The position numbers and the translations under genes were made by a program. A DNA stretch of 64,000 bases from Acidobacteriota bacterium (GTDB lineage: Bacteria; Acidobacteriota; Terriglobia; Bryobacterales; Bryobacteraceae). Within the stretch, counting starts at the first letter, position 1, and the number at the start of each line of letters is the position of its first letter. This document shows, one piece after another, positions 1-7,736 of the stretch. The stretch lies in the NCBI GenBank assembly GCA_026394055.1, contig JAPKYZ010000107.1, positions 85,701 through 149,700 on the forward strand, in the 5' to 3' direction. The notes under the pieces are model-generated. The model was not told the origin of the DNA, made no database searches, and worked only from the letters and a program-made list of their open reading frames with translations.

Positions 1-153
1 CGCGCCACCCGCCACGGTGGTGTAGTAGATCGGCTGTCCGGCAGCCAGCAGTTCGATGGCGCGATTGATGCGTTTGGGGGTGTAGGCGGCCGCCGCCGGT
101 CCGGCGGCAACTGCAGCAAGGGAGCTTCCGGCGAGTAGGGTGCGTCTGGTCAT
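1..153 (-). CDS. N-terminus of a Tat/Sec-exported HpcH/HpaI aldolase-like protein (partial)
   Basis: This gene runs off the left edge; only the first 51 codons are present, reading leftwards from an ATG at 151-153. The N-terminus begins MTRRTLLAGSSLAAVAAG, a twin-arginine-like export signal. It is followed by a stretch that includes RINRAIELLAAGQPIYYT. That second stretch resembles the start of exported aldolase-type (HpcH/HpaI, 2,4-dihydroxyhept-2-enedioate aldolase) proteins seen in acidobacteria, where a ligand-gripping TIM barrel follows. The family call rests on this short similarity alone, so it is tentative; the export signal is directly visible. The gene is co-oriented with the alcohol dehydrogenase remnant to its right, with a 43-base gap. 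Confidence 0.5.
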   Translation of the reverse strand, partial: MTRRTLLAGSSLAAVAAGPAAAAYTPKRINRAIELLAAGQPIYYTTVAGGA

Positions 154-196
154 GGCCGGGATCATATCGCAACCCGGCCATGACGTGAAGCCGTTG

Positions 197-1210
197 CTAG
201 ATCTCGATCAGCACTTTCATCGCCGGCCCGCCGCTGGTCAAGCCGGTGAATACTTCCTGGATACGGTCCATCGGTTCGACGGCGGTGATCACCTCGGCCA
301 GCGGCAGCTTGCCGGAGGCGGCGAGATCAATGGCGCGCTCAAAATCTTGGGGGCCGTAGAGGCGCACGCCGATCAGGCTCAGCTCACGGGCGAAGAAGCG
401 GTAGAGGTTCACCGCGGGCTTCATGGCGTACACCGACACGATGACGATGCGGCCCTTGGGGCGCACCACTTCGGTCATGATCTCGGCGCCAGGCGCGGTG
501 CCGGATACCTCAAAGGCCAGGTCCGCGCCTTCGCCGCCGGTCCAGTCATTGACGAACTCCAGCACGTTGGTCTCGCGCGGGTTCACCACCTTCAGGCCCA
601 GCCGCTGCATCAGGGCGACGCGGAACGGGTTCACTTCGGTCACCACCACGTCGGCGCCGTCATGCTGCGCGACCAGTGCCACCAGTACGCCGATCGGCCC
701 GCCGCCGATCACCAGCGCCTTCTCACCGGGCTTCACTTACGCCAGTGCGACATCGTGGCAGGCCACGGCCAAGGGCTCAATCAAAGCGCCATGTTGGAGG
801 GAGAGTTCATTGGGCAGGCGGAACAACTTCGACGAGGGGACCGTCCAGCTTTTCTGCATGCCGCCCGGGGCATCGACGCCCAGTACCTTCAGTTTGGGGC
901 AGACATGCGGATGGCCCGCGCGGCAGGTGGGGCACACCCCACAAGACAAAACGGGCAACACGGTTACCCGGTCGCCCGCTTTCCACGCCGTCACGCCGGC
1001 GCCCACTTCTTCAATCACACCCGCCGTTTCATGACCGATGATCTGTGGCGGCTTGGTGCGATGGTCCAGGTCTCCCAGGAAGATGTGCAGATCTGTCCCG
1101 CAGATCCCGCAATGGGATACGTTGATGCGGACTTCACCCGCTTGCGGAGCCAGCGGAGTGGAGACGCCAACTTGGAGCGTCTGGCAGTGATCGTAGACAG
1201 CGGCTTTCAT
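197..1210 (-). pseudogene. Zinc-dependent alcohol/polyol dehydrogenase interrupted by one in-frame stop
   Basis: Two adjacent reading frames in the same phase together make one medium-chain dehydrogenase of about 337 residues. The first half (start ATG at 1208-1210, MKAAVYDH) carries the catalytic-zinc motifs CGICGTD and GHE and the structural-zinc cysteines CGVCPTCRAGHPHVC. The second half carries the Rossmann motif GGGPIG and the C-terminal substrate domain. They are separated by a TAA codon at 737-739, between DVALA and VKPGEK. Family members usually have one residue there, and a single C-to-T change in a CAA (Gln) codon would explain it. The rest of the frame is undamaged, so this is either a very recent mutation, a sequence error, or two separate polypeptides restarting at the GTG right after the stop. 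The likely reaction is NAD-dependent oxidation of a sugar alcohol or sugar acid; the substrate cannot be read from the sequence. Confidence 0.8.
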
Positions 1211-1255
1211 CGGTAACCATATTGTCTCCAATCACTGCCCGAATTGCGTGACCGC

Positions 1256-4200
1256 TTAGAACTGGATCCGGAGCGCCACTTGGCCGGTCCGGTTGCCCGA
1301 GTTCTCGCTGGACTGCACCTGACGCAATGACCCGAAGGTGGTGGGCGTCGTGATGTTGGTGGCCGGTTCCCGGAAGTTGGGGTGGTTCGGCAAGTTGGTG
1401 AAGGTCGATTCCAGGCGCACCCGGACCCGCTCAGTGATTTGGAAGTTCTTGGCCAGGCCCGCCGCCACCGCCACGGTGCCCGGGCCAACCAGTGTGCCGA
1501 CGCCGGCGGTTCCGAAGCGGCCCACACCGGCGGCGGGGACTGCGAAGGCTCCGATATCCCAAATGGAGCCCGGCGTATCGCCGTTCCCATCACGGATGCC
1601 ATCAGGCCGGACGTTGACGGCGCGGCCCACCACGTTGGTGTTGGACTTGTCTGAACCGCGCGACATCGTGGGGGTCATGTAGGGGCCGGTTTGCATCATG
1701 GCAATGGTGCTCAACTCCCAGCCACCCACCACCAGATCGGCCGCCTTGTTCATACCGCTGCCAAACTTACGGCCCTTGCCGATCGGCAGGGCATAGATAG
1801 AGGAGATCAGCCCGCGATGACGCCGGGTGAAGGCGACATTGCCGCGGTCGGAATTCACGCCGAAGCGGTTGTTCACCGTGGCGCCGGATTCTCCGGGGAA
1901 GCCGGTGGGCACCGGGCCGCCGTTATTGGACAGGTTCTTGGCCCAGACGTAGCTGGACTGGATAAACCAGCCGCTGGCAAAGCGCCGGTTGCCTTCCACC
2001 TGCAAGGCCTGATAATTGGCAAACCCGACGTTGTCGCGGCTCAGGATGCGCTGCCAGTTCTGGAAGGGCCGCGTGGCGGGGTTGTAGGCCGTCGTTGAAG
2101 GCGCCACCTGGTTCAAGTCCACCGTGTTGTGCAACCGGTAGGAGTTGGAGCCGATATAGCTGACGCGCAAGGAGAGGTCCTTCGGTAGTTCGCGTTCCAG
2201 CGTGACGTTCCACTGCGCCGTCTGCGGGTCGCGGTAGTCGATGTTGGTGCCGACGATGAACTCACCGGTGCCGGGAGGCGCGGCGGCGAACGTGCTCGAG
2301 ATCGCCTGCGGGAACTGGTAAGCGGGCCGGCCGCCGGCAAACGAGTTGAGCGCCGTGCGCGAATCGGCGGTGTGGATGCCGGTCAACGCGTAGGCCAGCG
2401 GCCCCACCACGGTTTGCGTGAAGAGACCAATACCGCCACGGATCACGGTCTTGTTATTGCCAAAGGGGCGATAGGCAAAGCCCAGGCGCGGCGCAAAGTT
2501 GCCCTTGTAGGCTTGGCGCAAGCCTTCACCCAAGCCCGCCGAACTGGCGGAGACGATCTTGGTGCAGGGCACGGCCGCGTTGGTGCCGGGGCAGGCGTTG
2601 ATCGAGGTGAGGAAGCCCGGTGCGGGTTTCAGCGTGTTATTGGGGATGATCACGTTGCCGGTGGTCCGGTCAAAGTTGGTGATGTTGCCAAAGTTCTCGG
2701 TGAACGGCGGGTGCAACTGCCAGCGCAGTCCGTAGCTGACCGTGAAGCGGTTGGTGACCTTCCATTCGTCCTGGGCGTAGAACCGGTAGTGGCCCACGGG
2801 GCTGTTCAGATCCGGACCCGTGATCGAGAAGAAGGTGTTGGTGGGCACCCCCAGCAGCAGGTCAGAAAACGCATTGCCGGTGTAGGAACCACGAGTGAAG
2901 GTGAACGAACCGAAGTCGTCCGAGCCGCCAAAGGTCTGCACGTCGATGTAGGACATCTTGCGGATGTCGACGCCGAACTTGAAGGTGTGCGCGCCCTTGA
3001 TCCAGCTGAAGTTGTCGGTGAACTGCCAACTGCGGCTCTGCCGGGGACCGTCCTTGCCACGGCCGATGGTCGTGAAGCCGGTGCCGTCGCTAAAGTCAAA
3101 GCCCGGGAAGGCACCCGACTCCGGGTGGTTGCTGACGTCCAGGCCTACAATTCCCAGATCGCTAATCGCCTTGGTGCCATTCAGCGGGAACTTCACCGTG
3201 CGGTTCCACAGCGAGAAGCCGAAGCGGAATTCGTTGATCAAGGTGGGCTTGATGGAGGCGTTGTAGGACACCACCATGTTCTTATTCAGCTCCGTGATGT
3301 CGTCGGTGGGCAGCAGGTTGTTGTCACCTACGCTGGGCAACTCGCGCCATGTGAAGCGGCCGTATATCTGCTGACGGCTGCCGATGTTTTGGTCCACCTT
3401 GATGTCGTAGCTGGTCAGCGAAGCGGGAGTCGCGAGCAAGGCCAGCGAATTCGAGACCAGGTCGCTGCCGCCGGCATTCACCTTGGGGTAGTAGTTGTTC
3501 AGCAGCTTCTGCGAGACGCCGCTCAACCGGCTGGAGGGGATGATGTTGTTCGGGAACGGAGCCCCGGTGGCCGGGTCCACGGTGGCACCGCCGGGCAAGC
3601 CGTTTAGGTTACCGGAGCGCATCGCATCGGTGGGCACGGTGAACTGCTTGGCCGTCGAACCGGGCTTGCGGCTGCCTTCATAGGCGAAGAAGAAGAACGT
3701 CTTGTCTTTGCCGTTGTACACCTTCGGGAGAATCACGGGGCCGCCAAAAGTAGCGCCGAACGTGTTCCACACCTTGGCCTGCTTGACGCGGGAACCATAG
3801 GTGGTGGCGTCGAGCGCCCGGTTCTGGTGATAGTCATACGCCGACCCGTGGTAGATGTTGGTGCCGGACTTGGTGGTGATGGTGACGTCGCCCACCTGGG
3901 CGAACTCGGCGTTGTTGTTCACCGCAGTCACCTTGAACTCCTGGATCAGCTCGGAAGACGGGAACATCTGTCCTAACGCGCCGCTCGATCGGACGTTGAC
4001 GGTAGAAATACCATCGGCCGTGAACTCGATCATCGAGGGCAATCCGCCGCCGATTGAATAGTTGCCCGCCGCATCCTGCTGCACGCCGGGTACGGTGAGA
4101 ATGGCCGTCAGCGGACTGGCGCCGGAACCGCGATAGTTCAACGGCAGCGTGGTCACTTGCTGAAAGTTCTTGGAATCGCCAATGGTGCCGTTCTCCGTGT

Positions 4201-4573
4201 TGATGGTGCTGGCGGCGTCATTCACCACCATCACCTGGCCCACGCTGGCAATCTCCAGCGTCACATCGACACGAAGCTGTTGCCGTGCTTCCAGCGCCAC
4301 CTGCGGAATCTTCAGCACGCCGAACCCCGGCTTTTCCGCCGTGATCTCGTAGTTGCCGGCCCGCAGGTTCAGCAGCGTGAATAAGCCCTGATCGCTCGAA
4401 ACCGCCGATCGGAGTGAATTGTCATCAAGATTTTTCACCTTGATAATGGCGTTGGGCACCACCGCCCCGGATTTATCGGTGGCCGTGCCCGTGATCGAAC
4501 CGAATGTGGACTGCCCATACAGGCTGCCCGCACACACCAATAGCGTCAGAACACACAGCAAACGTGTGAGCAT
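1256..4573 (-). CDS. TonB-dependent receptor with N-terminal carboxypeptidase-regulatory domain (SusC/OmpA-beta-barrel type)
   Basis: About 1105 residues. The start chosen is ATG at 4571-4573, giving a clean Sec signal (MLTRLLCVLTLLVCAGSLYG) and preceded by AAGGGGAAAC as ribosome site; an upstream in-frame start would only add a charged non-signal stretch. Residues about 22-110 form a carboxypeptidase-regulatory-like beta sandwich (GSITGTATDKSGAVVPNA, then LNLRAGNYEITAEKPGF). A plug domain follows, then a long beta-barrel ending in a terminal aromatic residue (VALRIQF), as expected for outer-membrane insertion. This large receptor type is heavily expanded in Acidobacteria/Solibacteres and imports large substrates, probably glycans or their breakdown products. 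No SusD partner is adjacent. Substrate unknown. Confidence 0.9.
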   Translation of the reverse strand: MLTRLLCVLTLLVCAGSLYGQSTFGSITGTATDKSGAVVPNAIIKVKNLDDNSLRSAVSSDQGLFTLLNLRAGNYEITAEKPGFGVLKIPQVALEARQQLRVDVTLEIASVGQVMVVNDAASTINTENGTIGDSKNFQQVTTLPLNYRGSGASPLTAILTVPGVQQDAAGNYSIGGGLPSMIEFTADGISTVNVRSSGALGQMFPSSELIQEFKVTAVNNNAEFAQVGDVTITTKSGTNIYHGSAYDYHQNRALDATTYGSRVKQAKVWNTFGATFGGPVILPKVYNGKDKTFFFFAYEGSRKPGSTAKQFTVPTDAMRSGNLNGLPGGATVDPATGAPFPNNIIPSSRLSGVSQKLLNNYYPKVNAGGSDLVSNSLALLATPASLTSYDIKVDQNIGSRQQIYGRFTWRELPSVGDNNLLPTDDITELNKNMVVSYNASIKPTLINEFRFGFSLWNRTVKFPLNGTKAISDLGIVGLDVSNHPESGAFPGFDFSDGTGFTTIGRGKDGPRQSRSWQFTDNFSWIKGAHTFKFGVDIRKMSYIDVQTFGGSDDFGSFTFTRGSYTGNAFSDLLLGVPTNTFFSITGPDLNSPVGHYRFYAQDEWKVTNRFTVSYGLRWQLHPPFTENFGNITNFDRTTGNVIIPNNTLKPAPGFLTSINACPGTNAAVPCTKIVSASSAGLGEGLRQAYKGNFAPRLGFAYRPFGNNKTVIRGGIGLFTQTVVGPLAYALTGIHTADSRTALNSFAGGRPAYQFPQAISSTFAAAPPGTGEFIVGTNIDYRDPQTAQWNVTLERELPKDLSLRVSYIGSNSYRLHNTVDLNQVAPSTTAYNPATRPFQNWQRILSRDNVGFANYQALQVEGNRRFASGWFIQSSYVWAKNLSNNGGPVPTGFPGESGATVNNRFGVNSDRGNVAFTRRHRGLISSIYALPIGKGRKFGSGMNKAADLVVGGWELSTIAMMQTGPYMTPTMSRGSDKSNTNVVGRAVNVRPDGIRDGNGDTPGSIWDIGAFAVPAAGVGRFGTAGVGTLVGPGTVAVAAGLAKNFQITERVRVRLESTFTNLPNHPNFREPATNITTPTTFGSLRQVQSSENSGNRTGQVALRIQF

Positions 4574-4751
4574 GTTTCCCCTTGCAAGCTTAAGTTTTGG
4601 ATTTGGTCGAACGACGGGGTGGAGCTGCCTCAAACAAGGAGAGGACAGAGTACTGGGAAGCTACGCAAACTTTGCGGGTTGTATTGGAGGATAAACTGCG
4701 AGCGTGTTCAGGTCAACACAAAAATGTTCACCAGCCCTATTGCGGGATAGT

Positions 4752-4767
4752 TGATATCAAGTTATCA
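4752..4767. promoter_or_regulatory. Short imperfect palindrome upstream of the MerC-like gene
   Basis: TGATA and TATCA lie six bases apart at 4752-4756 and 4763-4767, just before the GTG start at 4775. This is an AT-rich island in a GC-rich region, and position and symmetry suit a repressor site such as a metal-responsive one. It does not match a Zur or MerR consensus well enough to name the regulator. Confidence 0.25.
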
Positions 4768-4774
4768 TTTTCTT

Positions 4775-5215
4775 GTGGCGGCGTTTCCCAAGTTCGGAAC
4801 CAGATTTGGTGATCGCGCGGTGCTGGACCGCGTGGGCATGTTCGTGTCGACGGCCTGCGCCATCCATTGCGCGGCTCTGCCGGTGCTGTTGACCGTGGCC
4901 GGCCTGGGCTGGCTGGGCGATGAGCGCTTTGAGTGGAGCATTATCCTGTTCTCGTTCTTGGTGGCCACTCTCCGGTTGGGGCATAGCTTCTTTGAACAGC
5001 ACCGCCGCCGGGACGCGCTGTTGATGTTCGTGTTTGGCGCGGCCTTTATCTTGACGGCCAAGTCCGAGCTGCTGGAATTCAACTATGCCGAAGCCGTCCT
5101 GATGACGATCGGCGGTTGTTCGATCGCCTTCGCCCACTGGCGCAACCATCAGCTGTGCGCCACCTGCGGCGTGCTGTCGCACAACGGCCAGTCCAGCTGC
5201 GGCCATTCGCACTAA
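4775..5215 (+). CDS. MerC-domain membrane protein with metal-binding C-terminus
   Basis: About 146 residues from the GTG at 4775; a TTG 24 bases upstream and internal GTGs are alternative starts. The hallmark MerC segment STACAIHCAALPVLL is at the start of the first membrane helix, with two cysteines that in MerC carry mercury or another thiophilic metal. Three or four hydrophobic segments follow, and the tail ends with clustered His/Cys residues (HQLCATCGVLSHN and CGHSH). MerC-like proteins outside mer operons often belong to zinc or general metal homeostasis; no mercuric reductase or MerR is nearby, so mercury detoxification should not be assumed. The gene stands alone between the divergent receptor gene and uxaC. 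Confidence 0.75.
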   Translation: MAAFPKFGTRFGDRAVLDRVGMFVSTACAIHCAALPVLLTVAGLGWLGDERFEWSIILFSFLVATLRLGHSFFEQHRRRDALLMFVFGAAFILTAKSELLEFNYAEAVLMTIGGCSIAFAHWRNHQLCATCGVLSHNGQSSCGHSH

Positions 5216-5281
5216 GCCACCCGCCTGCTGCTGACGGCCCTCCCGCCGTGCGTGCCGGACCACTAGAATAGGGGTTCGCCC

Positions 5282-6685
5282 ATGCCTTTTATCCACGACG
5301 ATTTCCTGCTTTCCACCGCGGCTGCCCGGCGTCTCTATCACGACTACGCGGCCGCGGAGCCGATTCTCGACTATCACAACCACCTCCCGCCGAAAGACAT
5401 TGCGCAGAACCGCCAGTTCGCCAACCTGTTTGAGATCTGGCTGGAAGGTGACCACTACAAATGGCGGGCCATGCGCGCCAACGGCACCACGGAGCGCTAC
5501 TGCACCGGCGATGCCGAACCCTACGAGAAGTTCCTCGCCTACGCCCGCACCGTGCCGCAGACGCTGCGCAATCCGCTCTATCACTGGACCCATCTGGAGC
5601 TGGCCCGGTACTTCGGCATCACCGATCTGCTGGATGAAGCCAGCGCCCCCGCCATCTGGGAGCAGGCTAACGCTCAGTTGCCGGGCCTGAAGGCGCAGGA
5701 CACGCTAATCAGGTTCAATGTCCGGGCGCTGTGCACCACGGATGATCCGGCGGACGACCTGAACTGGCACCGCGACATCGCCGCCTCTGGCCTCGCCGTC
5801 AAGGTGTTCCCGGCCTATCGCCCGGACAAGGCGCTCCGCGTCGATGACCCGGCCGCGCTGAAGGCTTGGATCGAGCGTTTGGCCGTGACCGCCAATACGG
5901 AGATCACCAGCTATCGCAGCTTCCTCGACGCGCTGTCGAAGCGCCACCAGGAGTTCCACTTGATCGGCTGCCGCGTCTCCGATCACGGCTTGGCCACTTG
6001 CTTTGACACCCCCGCCGATGACACCAAGGCGGCCACCATCTTCGATCGCGCCCGCGCCAACATCGCCGCCACGCCAGCCGAGCACGCGCTGTTTGCCTCC
6101 ACGCTGATGCTGCACTTCGGCCGCTGGGATGCGGAGAAGGGCTGGACCAAGCAGCTCCATTTGGGCGCGCGCCGCAACAACAACACCCGGATGTTTAAGC
6201 AACTGGGTCCGGATACGGGTTTTGATTCGATGGGCGACTACCGGCAAGCGGACGCGCTCTGCAATTACCTGGACGCGCTCGACCGCGAGAATACGCTGCC
6301 GCGCACCATCGTCTACAACAACAACCCCGTGGACAACTACGCCTTCGCCACCGCCATCGGCAACTTCCAGGATGGCAGCGTCGCGGGCAAGGTGCAGTTT
6401 GGCAGCGGCTGGTGGTTTCTGGACCAGAAGGAAGGCATGGAACTGCAGCTGAACGCGCTCTCGAATTGCGGCCTGCTGGCCCGGTTTGTGGGCATGCTCA
6501 CCGATTCCCGCAGCTTCATGAGCTTCCCCCGTCACGAGTACTTCCGCCGCACGTTGTGCAACCTGCTGGGTCGCGATATAGAGAATGGTGAGCTGCCGGG
6601 CGATTTGCGGCTGGTGGGCGGCATGGTGAAGAACATCTGCTACGGCAACGCCCGGGAATATCTCCGGCTGCCGGGCGTGGAGTAG
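5282..6685 (+). CDS. uxaC: Glucuronate isomerase
   Basis: 467 residues, the normal length for UxaC, which interconverts D-glucuronate and D-fructuronate (and galacturonate and tagaturonate) in the cytoplasm as the first step of hexuronate breakdown. Seen in the sequence are the amino-terminal metal-binding segment DYHNHLPP, the long TIM-barrel body, KQLHLGARRNNN and GSGWWFLDQKEGMELQL, and a late FPRHEYFRR motif, all typical of the family. The ATG at 5282 follows GGGG about ten bases upstream. No other hexuronate genes (uxaA, uxaB, kdgK) are next to it, so the pathway must be completed elsewhere. Confidence 0.95.
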   Translation: MPFIHDDFLLSTAAARRLYHDYAAAEPILDYHNHLPPKDIAQNRQFANLFEIWLEGDHYKWRAMRANGTTERYCTGDAEPYEKFLAYARTVPQTLRNPLYHWTHLELARYFGITDLLDEASAPAIWEQANAQLPGLKAQDTLIRFNVRALCTTDDPADDLNWHRDIAASGLAVKVFPAYRPDKALRVDDPAALKAWIERLAVTANTEITSYRSFLDALSKRHQEFHLIGCRVSDHGLATCFDTPADDTKAATIFDRARANIAATPAEHALFASTLMLHFGRWDAEKGWTKQLHLGARRNNNTRMFKQLGPDTGFDSMGDYRQADALCNYLDALDRENTLPRTIVYNNNPVDNYAFATAIGNFQDGSVAGKVQFGSGWWFLDQKEGMELQLNALSNCGLLARFVGMLTDSRSFMSFPRHEYFRRTLCNLLGRDIENGELPGDLRLVGGMVKNICYGNAREYLRLPGVE

Positions 6686-6849
6686 CCGTAAGCAACACAA
6701 CCCGCGAAAAATGTTTGGCCGAGTGAGAGAATCCCCGGTCCAACGGCACTACCATTACAAATCAACTCTTGGGTTGTCCTCCAGCTGTAGGGCGTCTCTT
6801 CCTCCGAGCGCGCCCTGCAGAACGATATTTGCCACCGGCAACTGCGTGC

Positions 6850-6877
6850 AAAAATAGCCGTCCGAGCGGCTATTTTT
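6850..6877. terminator. Bidirectional intrinsic terminator between uxaC and the efflux operon
   Basis: A perfect 11-base inverted repeat (AAAAATAGCCG and CGGCTATTTTT) flanks the loop TCCGAG. The outer A and T tracts make it a rho-independent terminator on both strands. It overlaps the last codons and the TAG stop (6870-6872) of the minus-strand adaptor gene. Confidence 0.85.
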
Positions 6878-7736
6878 GTTTTGGGGCGTCCTTTTTCGCA
6901 GGCCACGCCACTTCGGCATACATCCCCGGCGCCAGCTTACCGCGACCATTCGCGACATCCAGTTCCACCGGCATCGTGCGCGTCTTCACATCCATGACGC
7001 GGGCGACGCGGGCCACCGATCCGGTAAAGGTTTCGCCCGGGAACGCGGCCACCGTGAAGGTGACCTTGGCACCCAGCGGGATTGCCGCCGCGTGCGATTC
7101 CGGCACCGCTACGACCAAACGCAGGCGCGACAACTGCTCCAGCCGCAGCAACCAGCCCGCCGCCGGTCCGGCCAGTGATCCGGGATGGGCCTTGCGCTCC
7201 ACCACCACGCCGTCAAACGGGGCGCGCACGGTGAGGAGCTTTTCCATCTCGGCAATGGTCGCCACCTGAGCCTCCGCCGCGGTGACGGCCTTGTTGATAG
7301 CGGTAATCTGCGCGGCCAGCGCATCCACCGCCTTTTCGGCCAGCACCACTTCATGCGCGGCGATCGCGCCCGGCGTGGCGGCAGCTGCTTTCAGCCGCTC
7401 CACCGTGCTCTGCGCGGCGATCAGCTTGGCTTCCGCCTCAGCACGCTGCGCCCGGATGGCTTCGACCTTCGATTGCGCCTCGGCATGCTGTGCCCGCAGT
7501 TCCGGCGCGCTCAGCGTCACCAGCACCGCGCCCTGCTTCACCGCGCTGCCGCGGTCCACCGTCACCGTCTCCACAAACCCCGGGACGCGCGCCACCAGAT
7601 CCACTGCCTCAAACGGCAGAAACTCGCCCGGCAGTTTCAACGCCGCCGGGCCAGCGGGTTTGGCGGGCGCCGGCGCGGGCTGGGCCCACAACGCAAAATG
7701 TCCGATTAAAAGCCCACAAAGGCTAAGCCGCTTCAT
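6870..7736 (-). CDS. RND efflux periplasmic adaptor (membrane-fusion protein)
   Basis: 288 residues from ATG 7734-7736. The signal peptide MKRLSLCGLLIGHFALWAQ is followed by a Pro/Ala-rich linker. The biotinyl-lipoyl-like domain (VDLVARVPGFVETVTVDRG, then the returning strand VRAPFDGVVVERKAHPGS) flanks an alpha-helical hairpin rich in Ala, Glu and Gln, residues about 85-165. A beta-barrel domain follows. This is the HlyD/AcrA adaptor plan, joining the inner-membrane pump to the TolC-type channel. Its start overlaps the end of the RND permease gene by 14 bases, so the two are probably translationally coupled. It is rather short for the family, lacking most of the membrane-proximal domain. Confidence 0.9.
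   Translation of the reverse strand: MKRLSLCGLLIGHFALWAQPAPAPAKPAGPAALKLPGEFLPFEAVDLVARVPGFVETVTVDRGSAVKQGAVLVTLSAPELRAQHAEAQSKVEAIRAQRAEAEAKLIAAQSTVERLKAAAATPGAIAAHEVVLAEKAVDALAAQITAINKAVTAAEAQVATIAEMEKLLTVRAPFDGVVVERKAHPGSLAGPAAGWLLRLEQLSRLRLVVAVPESHAAAIPLGAKVTFTVAAFPGETFTGSVARVARVMDVKTRTMPVELDVANGRGKLAPGMYAEVAWPAKKDAPKQK

Noticed and set aside
2372..3607. 411-codon plus-strand frame inside the TonB receptor gene
   Set aside because: Antisense shadow of the receptor; no ribosome site or protein family.
4752..4767. A Zur or MerR box
   Set aside because: Arms are only five bases and no consensus fits; recorded only as a weak palindrome.
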